From Nyssa sinensis (Eukaryota; Streptophyta; Magnoliopsida; Cornales; Nyssaceae): a DNA stretch of 64,000 nt. Positions 52,001 through 63,938 of the stretch are shown piece by piece. The DNA is taken from contig CM018031.1 of the NCBI GenBank assembly GCA_008638375.1, positions 60,814,688 to 60,878,687 on the forward strand, read 5' to 3'. The notes under the pieces are model-generated. The model did not search any database. It was given only the letters and a program-made list of their open reading frames with translations, and had not been told where the DNA came from. The translations under genes were made by a program, and so were the position numbers. Position 1 is the stretch's first letter, and each line of letters begins with the position of its first letter.

Positions 52001-52164
52001 ACCAGTGGATACTCAGTCCAACATCAAAATTGAAGCAAATTAACGAAGATCCTTCTGCTTCTTATCCCACTTCAGCTCTTACTGGGAAGCCTGTTGTTGG
52101 TAAAACTAAAATTCGCACTGAAGGAGGAAAAGGCAGCATCACAATCATGAGAACTAAAGGCTGA
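49049..52164 (+). CDS. XRI1: XRI1-like protein (X-ray induced transcript 1)
   Basis: In Arabidopsis XRI1 is a nuclear protein induced by ionising radiation and needed for meiosis. Nine exons: 49049-49068, 50051-50112, 50203-50310, 50403-50542, 50979-51042, 51133-51235, 51330-51370, 51509-51592 and 51890-52164 (stop TGA), 298 residues. Family landmarks: DYNND and WDDWQGEDYCLQKDT at the start; GDLAYHVTNS joined by splicing to ENMDKESEQCRETSSQ; the basic VKRRRMLQF; SSEGWLADCFNDAEMHCSPDDM; and the conserved C-terminal RTPTKLASSVAYPFAFIKPC, GVHGDVTLKDIN, GKPVVGKTKIRTEGGKGS and ITIMRTKG. Exon 2 has a TAGCAG tandem acceptor, giving N-R or K. An intron-retaining form at 50311-50402 stays open but then shifts frame and stops at 50453. 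Confidence 0.92.
50715..50740. repeat. (CT)n microsatellite in XRI1 intron
   Basis: About 13 CT units in intron 4 of the XRI1-like gene. Confidence 0.95.
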
Positions 52165-53455
52165 TTTGAGAAGTTCTCTCCAAATTTTCCTTTTTGTGGC
52201 CCTGCTCCATTATATTATGGGGTCAAGTTATTTTTTTGTATCATCCTGGGCCACTCTAGTATAAAAGGTTCATACTTCACTGTTAGGTTGGTGTTATTCT
52301 TGGGAGTTGGTGAATCATGTAAGTGTTTATGTTTCCAAGTGGATTTCTAGGTGACAAATGCCTGTTGTTTTATGCCCGGTGGAACTGATTCAGGAGTCTA
52401 TGAGGATCTTGATGTCTAGGAGATCCTGCTACCTTCTTTTGTTTTAGAAAAACTTTATTAATGCTTTCACCTAATTTCTTTTAATGTGCAAAACCTGTGT
52501 TTACTTGTGATCTTTGTTGCTCAAGGGACTGAGAGTAATGATTTTTCAGATATCAGATATCGTTATACATTTACATATATTTACATTTTTTTTTTTGGAT
52601 TAGTATGTATTTACATGCTCTTGTATCAATTCACACGATATGGTTCTTGAGAGCTTTATAATTAATGGAAATAAAGAATGGCAGATATTACATTTTAGGG
52701 AGGGCCTTATATCTTACCAGGCAATGTGTTTATCACTGGATGAGAAAATACACAAATTAATTTCTGACTATATATGTACACAGGGCACCATTCCCTTTTA
52801 CCTTTTGTGTACTTTTAACTTCCAGATTGACTGATTTTTTGCATCAGTACCCTGAAATGTGTAAATGGGCAATTTATTATCACTTGTACACGTTATACCA
52901 ATCATTTCTAAATTTCAATTTATTTTTCACTTTGATCACCGGATGGCTGATGGCCTGATGCACATCTGCTGTGGCATATATTTTGTTGTGTTTTATTGTT
53001 TGTACTATTTATTTGTTTATTTTTGTGGTTTATTGGAATGATTTTTTTTCTTTCTTTCTTTTAGTTCAAGTTTGGTGCAACTGTATATGATACATGTACT
53101 TTTCTGCTAGTGCGCTGGATGATTTGGAAGATGCACTTGTATCTCCTATACTGATTTCAATCACATATGTCTTGGAGGTTACTGTATTTGGTGTTATCAT
53201 ATTTGCCTAAACCTCTTTTGCTGATGTTAATTTCACTATTACTGGATGTAGGTAAGCATTTTTTTTTCTAATGTTAGATGGTAGATAAGTTGGCACATTG
53301 ACTCTTTCTCACTTGCCTGCAGGAGCACAGATTCTTTTATGAGGGAAATTTTTTGAAGTTCTCCACTGGAATGGGTATCTTTGACTACATTTGAAGAAAG
53401 TTTTCGCTTTTTCAGGCAAATTATTGGCAAAAAAGGGTGTTTAGCTCTTTTTAGG
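52165..53455. other. XRI1 3' untranslated and downstream region
   Basis: No further exon is supported. TGTAA/AATAAA-like signals are scattered (for example aataaag near 52671), so polyadenylation may use one of several sites. Confidence 0.5.
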
Positions 53456-53491
53456 TGTCACTTTGGATTTTAGGGTATTAAAGCTGGGTTT

Positions 53492-54241
53492 TGAGTTTGG
53501 GCACAAAAAAACTGGATATAACAACTTGATTCGAATATCGGGACTTAATTTATTAATTTAGATATTAAGGATAAAATGACGATAATTATGAAAATTAGAT
53601 CGAAAAAATAATAAAAGCCATAAAGTATTACTGAGAGAAAAATGAAAGTCATAAAATAATTAGGTCAAAAGTGTTGACCATGAAATTTAACACGAGACCC
53701 AAAAAGTAAATATGATTTATATGTAAGAAAATAAATAGTAATAATAATAAATAAGTCCACGTGATGGGGGTGTACGGGCGTTACATGTTGCATTAAATAT
53801 TTGATTTAAATTTAAATAAGCCCGGGTGTCGACACGCTCGAAACCTGAATAACGGTTTATTGTTGGGTCCTCCCTACACTATATAAATCTTAAAGAATAT
53901 ATATCTATATGAGATGATGTATATATTTATATATTATATATATATATAATGTTATTATATACATGTGGGGGGTGCTGTGAGGTTTGTGCTGGATATATAT
54001 AAATACATATATATATATATATATAAGTGAGAGTCAAATTGGACAAGTGTATGTGGACGTGTGAGGATGGTGAGAGGACAGCTATATGTGTGCAGCGCGT
54101 GATGTGGGTGGTGTGTGTTTGTAGTGGGAAACATGTGTAAAGGAATTAAGAAAGAAGAGAGACAGGTGGAAGGAAAAACAAAAAGAGAAAAGGAAAAATG
54201 GGCATGTGGCAGCAACCATCAACCCAAGGTTCGTTAGATAA

Positions 54242-54287
<46 letters not shown>

Positions 54288-57200
54288 ACAGAGAGAAAGC
54301 TGAAGTGTGAGAGGAAGCTGAGGCGTAGAGGGAGAACAGAAAGGAGAGAAGAAGAAGAAAAGGAAAATTTTGGAAAAGGGAATTCGGCTAAAATAGGTAA
54401 TAACTTAGTTTCTATTGCTTCAAATTTTACTTTAGATTGTAATAACTTACTTTAGATTAAAATAGGTAATAACTTACTTTAGATTAAATCCTAAACCATT
54501 TGGAACCAAAACCTTAAAGGAAAAATTCAAGGAAAAAGGGTCTGTAATTATGCCAAAAATTAAGAAATTTGATGTAAAACAAAACTTGGTTTTGAGGTTA
54601 GAAATGAGTAGGAAATGGTGTTAGGATCTCAAAACAACTTGAGTTATGAAAAATGGTCAACAAATGACCATTTTTTGACCGAAAATTTTGAACCGGTGCA
54701 TCACCGGAAAACTGGAAGAGGTGTCAGAATTTGGGGTTGTTTGAGGTTTAAAAGGGTCCTAAATGCATGCTTAAGGTCTTAGGATTAAGTTGGTATAAAT
54801 ATCTGCACAAACAGATGTAAAACCATGAAAAACAGTAGAGGAAATGTTGCAGTTCTGGCGATCGGTGCCGAAGAAGATGACCGAAAAAGCGTGAGGGCAA
54901 AGGGTCAGTTAGGCCGAATTTTGGGTTGGGTCGGGTTGGGTCGGGACCCCAACCGAGTGTATATAAGATTAACACTAGCGACATCGTTTAATGTTTGGTC
55001 TTAAGTTAAATTTGGGTTGTTTGGATACAAAACTAATAAATCAGAAATCAGGTTTAAAGGTAAACCACAACGTGAATAAGACGCATATCAAGGATGTGCT
55101 ATCCCGGTTCTTTGTAGTCATGTGAACCGGCTGGTTCAAAGAGCCTTTGGACCGGTTTAGGGTTTTGACCCATGAACCCACTGATTCAGTGTTTAAATTA
55201 AAAATAAATAAAACCATAACTTTTCTAAATTACAGTTTGGCCCATAGTTTTGAATAATTATGTTTTGGCCCAACTCTTGAGAATTTAATTCAAATAAATC
55301 CTTAAAAAAAATTAATAATTATTTTATAAACAGTATAAAATAATTATTTTACCCTTGGGCCATAAATGAAGCAAATAAAGTCCAAATTGAGATCCGAAAA
55401 AGGCTAACTTAACATTTTTGAACATTCTGGACACAATGAAAATGTCAGATTAGACATCCAGGGACTCTGGTGTGGTCCCACCATAAGATGTAAAATTACC
55501 AAAATACCCCTAATATAATACGAAGCCCAAATAAAGTTTGAATTGGAAGAAATTGATACCAATGGAGGCCCAAATAATTGTGAACTCGTATATACGACTA
55601 AATAATGATTCGGGGTCGGTATTTCATAAAATATGAAATGACCAAAATACCCGTGAGCATAGAAAATACACAGTAAAGGCTGAATAAATTTTAAAAGAGG
55701 GTTAATCTGATATAATTGACTGTCATAAGTATAATAATGAAAATTGAGGGTCTAAATAAGACTTCGAAACAGTCAAGTATAAAATAAAAAATAATCAATA
55801 TGTTCCGATAATCTAAAACAGATACCAAATGAAACCCAAAAGACTCGAAAATTTATATATAAGACCCGGTAATAAACTAAAAAATGATGAATGCGTCCTT
55901 ATGACTTAATGAGTTTACTAGAAGTATAAAGATGAAATAAATATTGATTCAATGTGTTATATATTTTTAATCTATGATTAAAGGACTATTCAAATGACGA
56001 AAAATGGAAAGAAAGCTATGGAAAAGCTATTGTGATAACCGGATAGAAATGCAATGTTAAGAACTCAATGTAAGTGATATCCAACCTATGCATGTAGTAC
56101 ACTCAGCCATGTCACAATTCTTTTTATACGCACTTGTACTCTTAGTTATTTATTATCGTATCAGATTCTCTATTATTCTACTTATGTGATATTTGCTTAT
56201 CAGTGGAATAACTTAGCGATTATGTTGTATCTTGCTCATGAGTTCCTATATTTATTGATGATGTTGTATGTTGATCATGAGTTCCTGTACATTTGTGCAA
56301 AGGACTATTTTGTACACTTGTACGTAGGGCCAAGAGGGGCCAGATAGTTGTTGTTCTCGGTAGCTCGGTAACATAGCTGTAAAAAGCTATAGTTATATTA
56401 TGTTGCCTAAAACCAGTTATGATCCACATTTTTTTCTGTGGAGAATAGCATGATCTTGATATTTATCAGTGCTGGATTTATGCTCAGTCACAAACTCCAT
56501 CTAGATGCATAGTATGACCTGAGGAAGGGGTCATGTCCAGAGTAAGGGGACCAGTTTCCATCACGGCTATGTCGAGGCATAGTGCATGACACTAGTACTA
56601 GAGGACGCATTTATATTATTGAACTCAGTGCTTTATGAACACAGGGGGTATGCCGGGCCTCGTAGTTGATCGCATCCACCAGTTTTGACATCATTATCTA
56701 TTTATTGAGATTCATAGTATGATCATGTTCTTGTATGAATGATCATATAGTTGCACAACTTTTATTGAGTACGTACTATGATCATGTATTTGACAGCCTT
56801 TGACTGTAGCATATGATGTTGTCTTTCAGACTAGATGTTCTTTGATTATCATCTGTATTCCTGATCATTTGATATTTATCGACGAGCTATGATTGTTGCT
56901 ATAATATTGACTGACTATCTTATTCATTCTATATCCTTGTTACTTGGAATTATTTAGTTTTATCCAGATCTGTACACATGACAGAGTAGGGGACTTACTT
57001 ACTGAGCTTAGTTTAGCTCACTCCAAACTTACATATTTGATTTCAGGAACTGACACGAAGGACAGACCGTAGAAGACTGTGACTATAGGTTAGACATTTT
57101 GGCAAGTAATAGTAATAGTAGTAGTCTTGTAGCACTCCCGTGTATTCACGTCCTAAGGATGAGATGATGTATTAGAAATTTTGCAGGCTATATTTTGTAT

Positions 57201-57394
57201 TAGCAGAATGATACGTACATGTAACCCTTTTTCTTTATTGTTTTTCGCTATGTTTATATATGATAATGTATGTGGTTACATATTAGTTGTACTGATGATA
57301 GTGTAACAAGATGATCAAATCCGGTTCGGCGAAAGGGCCGGGTCGAATGGTTGTAGTCCGCTAATTCGCAGATGGTGGATTGCGGGTCGTGACA
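53492..57394. mobile_element. ~3.9-kb non-coding element, probable LTR-derived or other non-autonomous transposon
   Basis: The segment starts TGAGTTTGGG, ends GGGTCGTGACA and is flanked by the 8-bp direct repeat CTGGGTTT (53484-53491 and 57395-57402). An alternative left end is the TGTCAC at 53456, which mirrors the terminal GTGACA. The 3' part (about 56980-57390), with its cttactgagcttagtttagctc block and TGTCACGACCC-type end in reverse, resembles long terminal repeats I know from plant Gypsy elements. No gag or pol frame is readable, so it would be a solo LTR or a large non-coding derivative. Class and ends are not settled. Confidence 0.5.
54244..54283. repeat. (AG)n microsatellite
   Basis: About 20 GA units inside the 3.9-kb element. 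Confidence 0.97.
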
Positions 57395-57402
57395 CTGGGT
57401 TT

Positions 57403-60246
57403 AGTTTTCTTGTCAAATTTTGGCTCTTAATAAGGTATTTACTTTGGGCCATTTTGAAAGATGCAAAAAAGAAAATAATAGAAAGGTTGGATTTCTGGTG
57501 CTATGCCCAAAGGTGCTAAAGCTTGGGTGTGTATTATTGGCATTTTCCTTGATCTAATTAAGTAGGCTGATGCTGTTTGTTTTGAAATGTATAATTAATA
57601 TTGTCATGTAGGGTATTCTATGAGAATGATCATTTTTGAGTTGTGAATGTGGTGGAAATGGGTCCTTGAAATGAAGCTTTAGATGTGTTGTTTATTACTG
57701 CAGCTGCCTAGGGAATGGAATCAAGTTGGGCATGCTTGCTCGCTTGCTTGCTGACCAGCTTTAAGAGAAAGGAAAAAGTGAAAGATTGTTGAAGGTATTA
57801 TGTTCTGTGCCCTAGATGGCTGCACTGAAAAGTTAAGCCTGTTTCGTCATGATGGAATTTGATATATCCAATGCTTTGGAGACATGGGGCTATGATTTTA
57901 ATATTAGGGAGGTGCTCGACCTTTATAGGAAAATGGGTGTTTGGGGGAAATCCCAAAGGATTAAAACAACTGCTGGTTGAGTTCCAAGTTCCTTAATTGC
58001 ATCTGGGACTTTAGCCTCTAAAGAAAAACCCTGGAGAAGGAATCTATTTTACTTGGTTGAGTAGAAGTAAATGATGAAGTGCTGCTGCTTGATGAAACCA
58101 TTATCTGCTTACAGCTCAACACAATGTTGTTATTAGAAAAGGGATTAAAATGGAAATTGAAAACCTTCCTTACTTTCCCTCCTTTCCATGGACTCTTGGA
58201 TGAACTTGGAGGAAAACATTTTCCCCCTTCTTGTTCCATTTCTTTTCTATAAATGAGAAAAACTTTCTCTATCCTTTCTCTTTTCTTTTTCTTTTTTCTC
58301 TTTTTTTCCCCTCTTTTCAATTGTACCATTGCTGTCCATTCTCATTTTATATGATAGGTGATTAAATTATGACCATAATATAGTTTCTTAGTACTAAATG
58401 TCTTGAGAGAGAGAGTAAATGAGATAGCATTTATATTCTTTTTGGGTGGAAAGAGACCGCTTTGTTTTCAATGAGGAAGTATACTGAAGGCCCCATTTAC
58501 CTAACTAATCTAATAAAATGGTCTTTGACTCTGTATACATGTGTATATGTATATGTATATATATAATGAAATGGTCCACACTTGCAAGAAGAGAAAGGCT
58601 CCGAAAAATCAATGATGTGGGCCCCACTTAAAGTTCTAATTTGAATTTTAAGACTCCGTTTGTCACCGGAGGGAGAGATGCTTAGCCCAATATGCTTTCG
58701 TTCACATTTAGAGGCCGTTTGAATGGGCATTGGAGAGGCCCAAAACGAGCTTGCGGTGAATGGATTCGAGGCTGCTCGTTTGGCGGGCCATTGCGACTCA
58801 AAATTGCACGAGAACAGATTGGGGAATCTATTTTGGGCTTCATGGACCGTTGCTCTTCAACTTGGCATTATTTACACAAAAAAAAAAATAATTTCGGGTG
58901 ACATTACACGCGTGTCCATGCTCTTTTTCGAAAATTTCGACCGTATCCCAGGCCACGCTTTCATAAATTCCCTCCATGTCCTAATAGGACAAAAACCCAC
59001 GTCAGACTCTCTTCTTTCTTCATCCGGCACCGAACCAAAGCGCCGCTTTTTTTTTGACCTTTCATTGTTTGCATCAATTAATTAACCAATAAAAATATAA
59101 ATTATTTGAAATAAAAATATTCCTTTTATTTGAAATAAATAAAATAAAAAATAATAGTAAAATTAAAATATTAAAATAATTTTTAATACTAATATTTGTG
59201 ATTATAAAATTAAATTTTATTAACTTAATTTTATAGCATATTACCAAATAATATATTATTTTTTATTAGATTAACGAAATAAGTATTAAGATTAATTTAT
59301 TGAAATAAAATAATTTTAATTTTAAAAAGTATGGATCATGTTGCATAAGTTGATTTTAACTTATACACTCAAACGATTAATTTTAATTAAATACTTTTTT
59401 TATACATTTATTAATCAAATGTAATAAATTAACTTAATTAAATTAAGTAAAAATTATACTTAACATGAACTATCAATGTCAAATTATAAATGAGCTTAAT
59501 AGTTTTTAAAAATTATAATTGATACGAAAAAAAATAAATTACAAATAGGCTGAAAAATTTACACTCAAGTTGAACTAAAAATTCAATATATACTATTAAT
59601 AGTAACACATGATGAACTGTTAGTAACGCATTAGTCTAAGCACAATTTATCTATTTTTCTTCCATGTAAGTATAATTTTTCTCACTTATAATTTGGTCTT
59701 TTTTTTTGTTATGAATCAGTTATAAGGTATCTTGGATCAAGATACGCGCACCAGATTAAGTCTGACTCCTCGTCTCAAATTGACATATAATTTCAATATG
59801 TATGATTAATGGTAATACATAATGAACTATTAATAACACATTAGTCTATGCACGATTTATTTATTTTTCCATGTAAGTATAATTTTTTTCACTTATAATT
59901 TGGCCTTTTTTATTTTTGATAAATTAGTCAGGGGTATTCTAGGTTAAGATACGCTCGTCAAATTAAATTTCTCTCTCCATGATATAGAGGTTGTCATCTT
60001 TAATTTTTAACTGTAAATAATCGGTGAAGAAAAGATTCAAATTAAATTTCTCTCTCTATCGGTATTCTAACACAGATTTTAAAATGACAGAATTTAAATT
60101 TTAAAGTACGGGATACGCATTTGACAAACTATTAATTTTAATTTTTTTATAATTTAAATTATTATATTCAAATGCATTTTTATAATTTTTAAAAAATTAC
60201 TTACAAATTTTTTTAAAAAAAATTTTAAAAATTATATTTAAATTAC
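57403..60246. other. Intergenic region upstream of PAP15
   Basis: No exon is supported. It contains a pair of ~200-bp direct repeats (59581-59990) and very AT-rich DNA. An open frame at 58723-59085 is not family-like and has no splice context. Confidence 0.55.
59581..59990. repeat. ~200-bp tandem duplication upstream of PAP15
   Basis: Copy 1 (about 59581-59790) and copy 2 (about 59791-59990) share attcaatat, atgaact.tta.taac.cattagtct, ccatgtaagtataattttt, cacttataatttgg.c and aagatacgc, in order. Confidence 0.8.
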
Positions 60247-60254
60247 TATATAAG
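60247..60254 (+). promoter_or_regulatory. Candidate TATA box of PAP15
   Basis: TATATAAG about 320 bases upstream of the start codon. If used, it would give a leader of nearly 300 bases that contains the uORF at 60396. A nearer TATA was not obvious. Confidence 0.4.
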
Positions 60255-60327
60255 CACATCCTTATATTTTCTCTTCAATGTCTGTAGTAATCACAGCTGG
60301 TCACACCCCCAGCTGGTATAATTTGGC

Positions 60328-60415
60328 CAATTGAGAGTTTATGTTAAATGCAGACTGTGTAATCTCCCATTCTTTAAATTGGCAATTGAGAGTTTATGCC
60401 AATTGAGAGTTCATG
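60328..60415 (+). repeat. Three copies of a 16-bp motif in PAP15 leader/promoter
   Basis: CAATTGAGAGTTTATG occurs at 60328-60343 and 60383-60398, and CAATTGAGAGTTCATG at 60400-60415. Confidence 0.9.
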
Positions 60416-60584
60416 TAATCGTGTTTTTAAATGGATAAGATTGAGAATTCTCCCTTTCTTACACCAGATTAAGTCTCACTACTCTTTCTCGTTGCTCTTT
60501 GCTCTTTGCTCTATCCAACTGTTCTCTTTTGCGTTTTTGAAATCCTCTCCAAAACATGACAAAACCCTAACATGGCTTCTTTAA
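60396..60584 (+). other. Upstream ORF overlapping the PAP15 start codon
   Basis: A 62-codon frame opens at 60396 and ends at 60584, twelve bases beyond the PAP15 ATG at 60572, in a different frame. If it lies in the leader it would compete with main-frame initiation. The peptide has no recognised family. Confidence 0.4.
60562..60570 (+). promoter_or_regulatory. Telo-box just before the PAP15 start codon
   Basis: AAACCCTAA ends one base before the ATG at 60572. Confidence 0.5.
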
Positions 60585-63500
60585 ATTGGTTGTATGCGAT
60601 CTCTTTGTCCATTCTTTTCAACTTCGCCACCGTTCAGTGCAAGATTCCGACGACGCTAGACGGTCCGTTCGTCCCTTTCACGGCACCTTTCGATCCGAGT
60701 TTGCGCGGAAAGACCGTCGATTTACCCGATACCGATCCGAGAGTTCAAAGGCGAGTTAAAGGCTTCGAGCCAGAGCAGATATCGGTTACTCTGTCGGCTA
60801 CATATGATTCAGTTTGGATTTCTTGGATCACAGGTTTTTCGTTTTTTTTTATTCGACCTTGCGTTTTCGTTGATTCGCATTGAATTTGATTGTGTCATTC
60901 GGTCCTTTTATTTCTTTTTAATTTTGGAATTTTTTTAATCTTTGATGTTATACATGCAGAACCAGATGACCCATTTTTGATAAAGGAGTCTCACAGATCA
61001 GTAATATTGGTTGACGAATTAGATGTTTTAACATAAAATAAGATTAGGTCCTCTATGAAAAAAGAATCTTGACTGGTTTCCTTGTCATCAATGTTCTCCT
61101 TGATTTTAATGGAAAGTCATATATATATATATATGCAAATGTACTTGCATATGTATACATGCCTAGTGTCTTATGGATCAGAGTTTAGCGTGGCTGGTAG
61201 GTTAGAGTGATTGGAAAACATGGTGCAAACTCTACAGATTTTATGGTTTATAAATTTTAACATGGGTGCCGCAAAGCTTGTTTGTGAGATTTCGTTGCAA
61301 AATTCTCATTTGCTCTTGAATTTGCAGGGGAATCTCAAATTGGTTACAATGTAAAGCCATTAGATCCTAAGACTGTCTCGAGTATAGTACGTTATGGGCA
61401 GTTGAGATTTCCATTGACCCATGAAGCCCGGGGTTATTCTCTTGTTTACAATCAGTTTTATCCTTTCGAAGGCCTTCAGAACTATACTTCTGGAATCATT
61501 CATCATGTTCGTCTCACAGGTATAATTTTCCTTTCTTTCGCTTTATTTACTTTGGTAATTCCTATGCATAATAACTACAGTCAGTGGATGAGTATGTATG
61601 CAAAATATCTGTTCTTTCAGGGGTTAACCGAGTAATTGGTGGAACAATTTTTGGTTGATCTGTTTGAGGTGTACTTAATTTATATCATACTTTTATCCAG
61701 TTTGGCTAAGATGAATTTATGTAGGTTGTTAATGCGATCGTTATTATCTGCTGCTAAATTACAAAGAGATTTTCTTGAAGTTCAAAAGCCTCATTTCCAG
61801 AATGCCAATGAAATTTTGGTGATACATTTTGGACCATTATTTCAGAATTGTTGCACTTCTAAGTATGGCTGCACCTGAAATGTATGTTTGTGTGTGCGTG
61901 AATATTTGGCATTTTTTTACTTCACAAACTTCCTTAAATGCTGCTGCTTTTACTTTTAGGATATCTTTACTTGACTTTAAAAGGACCTCGTTATAAGTCA
62001 ATAGTTAAATTCTAAATTAAATATTCACTAGATAATCTGTTTGATAATATGTTTACTTAAAAATTTTCTTATTTATAGTTCACATTTATTGTGTTTTTAG
62101 AAGAATAAGAGGGATGCCAATGGAAGTGATAACAATAAATATCTACCTTTTGCGGAAAATATAAGAAATATACTATAGTTTGTTGAAGATTACATATTGA
62201 AAAGTTGATATTAGCATGTTGTTGCAAAGAAATATTGGTTTTGAGTCAAGCTTTTGTTTGCTCTGGTTCAGCTTTCAGAAATGGGGTATATTATGGTCAT
62301 GGCCCAATGGAGTTAAGGATTAGTTACAGTTTGTAGCACCTCATATCAATGTCTTTTAATAGTAATAGGGTCTTTGATTGTTTTTAGATGATACCAGCAA
62401 TTAACTTCATTGTTTTCCACTAAGAATACAGATTATGAAGAAAACACGTCGACAGAGTTAATTATAGGAGGTTTGGTGCTAAGTAGCCATCTTTGTTTTT
62501 AAAATTTTAAAATATTGGACATCTGATAATATTTTATCCATTACATGCATAGTGATGACAACATAGTTACTAGAATGGTAAGTGGAAAATGGCTCGGGAA
62601 ATGTAAATTGTAAAAATATCCTCCCCAACCCACACACTTACCTGAGGAGAAAATTGAAATGGGAAACCATATGGCATTGATGGAATAATCCCTAACATCA
62701 GAGCTGTTAACTTGTCACTGGGACATTAACCTTATATTTGTAATGTCCTGAAGCTTGTTGTCCCAATAACCTAGAGAAAGGGTCCAACTACATAGTTCAA
62801 AAATGGTTAAGCCAAGTTAATAGTAACAAGACTTGTGGTGTCTTATAAGTCAATCAAACTTTTTTCACCCCACCGATGTGGGATAGAGTTATCACAATCT
62901 TCCACTCTTAATTATGCAACTTCCTTATCACATCAGCCCACAAGGCCTAGTAACTTCCCCCGAACTGGCGGACGTAATATGCAGCTCCGCTCTTGTTAAG
63001 GTCCCAAGTCTTCCCACAAGATCTACCACGCTGCAGCGTCACGTGTCAGTTCGTGCGTAATTGCAGGTAAGGTATCACACCACCAGCACCCGCTACAAGA
63101 CAAGGGTCTGCTCTGATACTAATTATAACACCCTAAGTCTATTGTTCCAATAACCTGAAGAAAGGGTCCAATCACATGGTCCAAAATGCTTAAGCTAAGT
63201 TATTGGTAGCAAGTTTTGTAATGTTTTATAAGACAATCAAACTTTTCTCAACCCACCGTTGTGGGACAAAGGTATCACAATATCTTCTATTGATTATCAT
63301 CTATCTGTGGGAGATCTTCTAGCTTGGGTTGGGTTTGATTTTCTTTTGTATGTGTTAAAAATGTGTAAGGGTTTATGTTAAAGTCATTTTTCTTATCAAA
63401 GAAGAATAATGAATTATCGATATATCAGTTTGATAAGTAGACTTGTATCATTTTCCCTACCTATCAGTGTCAGCTGGGACCTCTGAACTGGACTTGAATT

Positions 63501-63938
63501 AAAGTGACCAAATAAACTGCTGTTCTACTTTATTTTGTAAGCTTACTGAATGTAATCGATGGCATAAAATAAATTATGCATCTTCTTCACTGTGTTCTAT
63601 GTAGGGTTGAAGCCTAGCACTCTATATTATTATCGTTGTGGTGATACATCTATACCAGCCATGAGTGATATATTCTTTTTCAAGACTATGCCTGTGTCTG
63701 CTCCACAGAACTATCCAGGAAGAATTGCAATTGTGGGAGATCTGGGTCTTACATACAATACGACAACAACAGTCAGTCACTTGAATAGTAATAAACCGGA
63801 TCTCATCTTATTGATTGGTGATGTGACTTATGCGAACCTATACCTCACGAATGGAACTAGTGCCGACTGCTACACTTGCTCATTTCCGGATACACCTATA
63901 CATGAGACCTATCAGCCTCGTTGGGATTATTGGGGAAG
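60572..63938 (+). CDS. PAP15: Purple acid phosphatase, PAP15 type (3' part outside window)
   Basis: PAP15-type enzymes are secreted binuclear metallophosphatases with phytase activity. Exons: 60572-60833, 61328-61519 and 63605-63938, the last ending in a GT donor and continuing beyond the window. Residues 1-23 are a signal peptide (LYAISLSILFNFATVQC). IPTTLDGPF follows, typical of the PAP15/13/23 group. The N-terminal fibronectin-like domain contains GFEPEQISVTLSATYDSVWI, SWITGESQIG, TGYSLVYNQ-like and YTSGIIHHVRLTGL. The metallophosphatase domain begins with YPGRIAIVGDLG and continues with GDVTYANLYL, supplying the first metal ligands (D, D, Y). The remaining GNHE and histidine motifs lie outside. 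The frame is open throughout. Intron 2 (2.1 kb) contains a repeat-bearing transposon remnant. A telo-box and a uORF precede the start. Confidence 0.93.
62741..63277. mobile_element. Transposon remnant with two ~155-bp direct repeats in PAP15 intron 2
   Basis: Segments 62741-62902 and 63125-63277 are about 80% alike. Shared blocks include ccaataacct, gaaagggtccaa, aagc.aagtta, acaatcaaacttt or tcaatcaaactttt, ccaccg.tgtggga and tatcacaat. Between them is a GC-richer part ending cagggtctgctctgatact-like, reminiscent of a plant LTR-element primer region. There is no coding sequence. Confidence 0.65.

Noticed and set aside
58018..59085. Open frames near 58018-58329 (minus) and 58723-59085 (plus)
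   Set aside because: Low-complexity or non-family-like translations without splice or promoter context.
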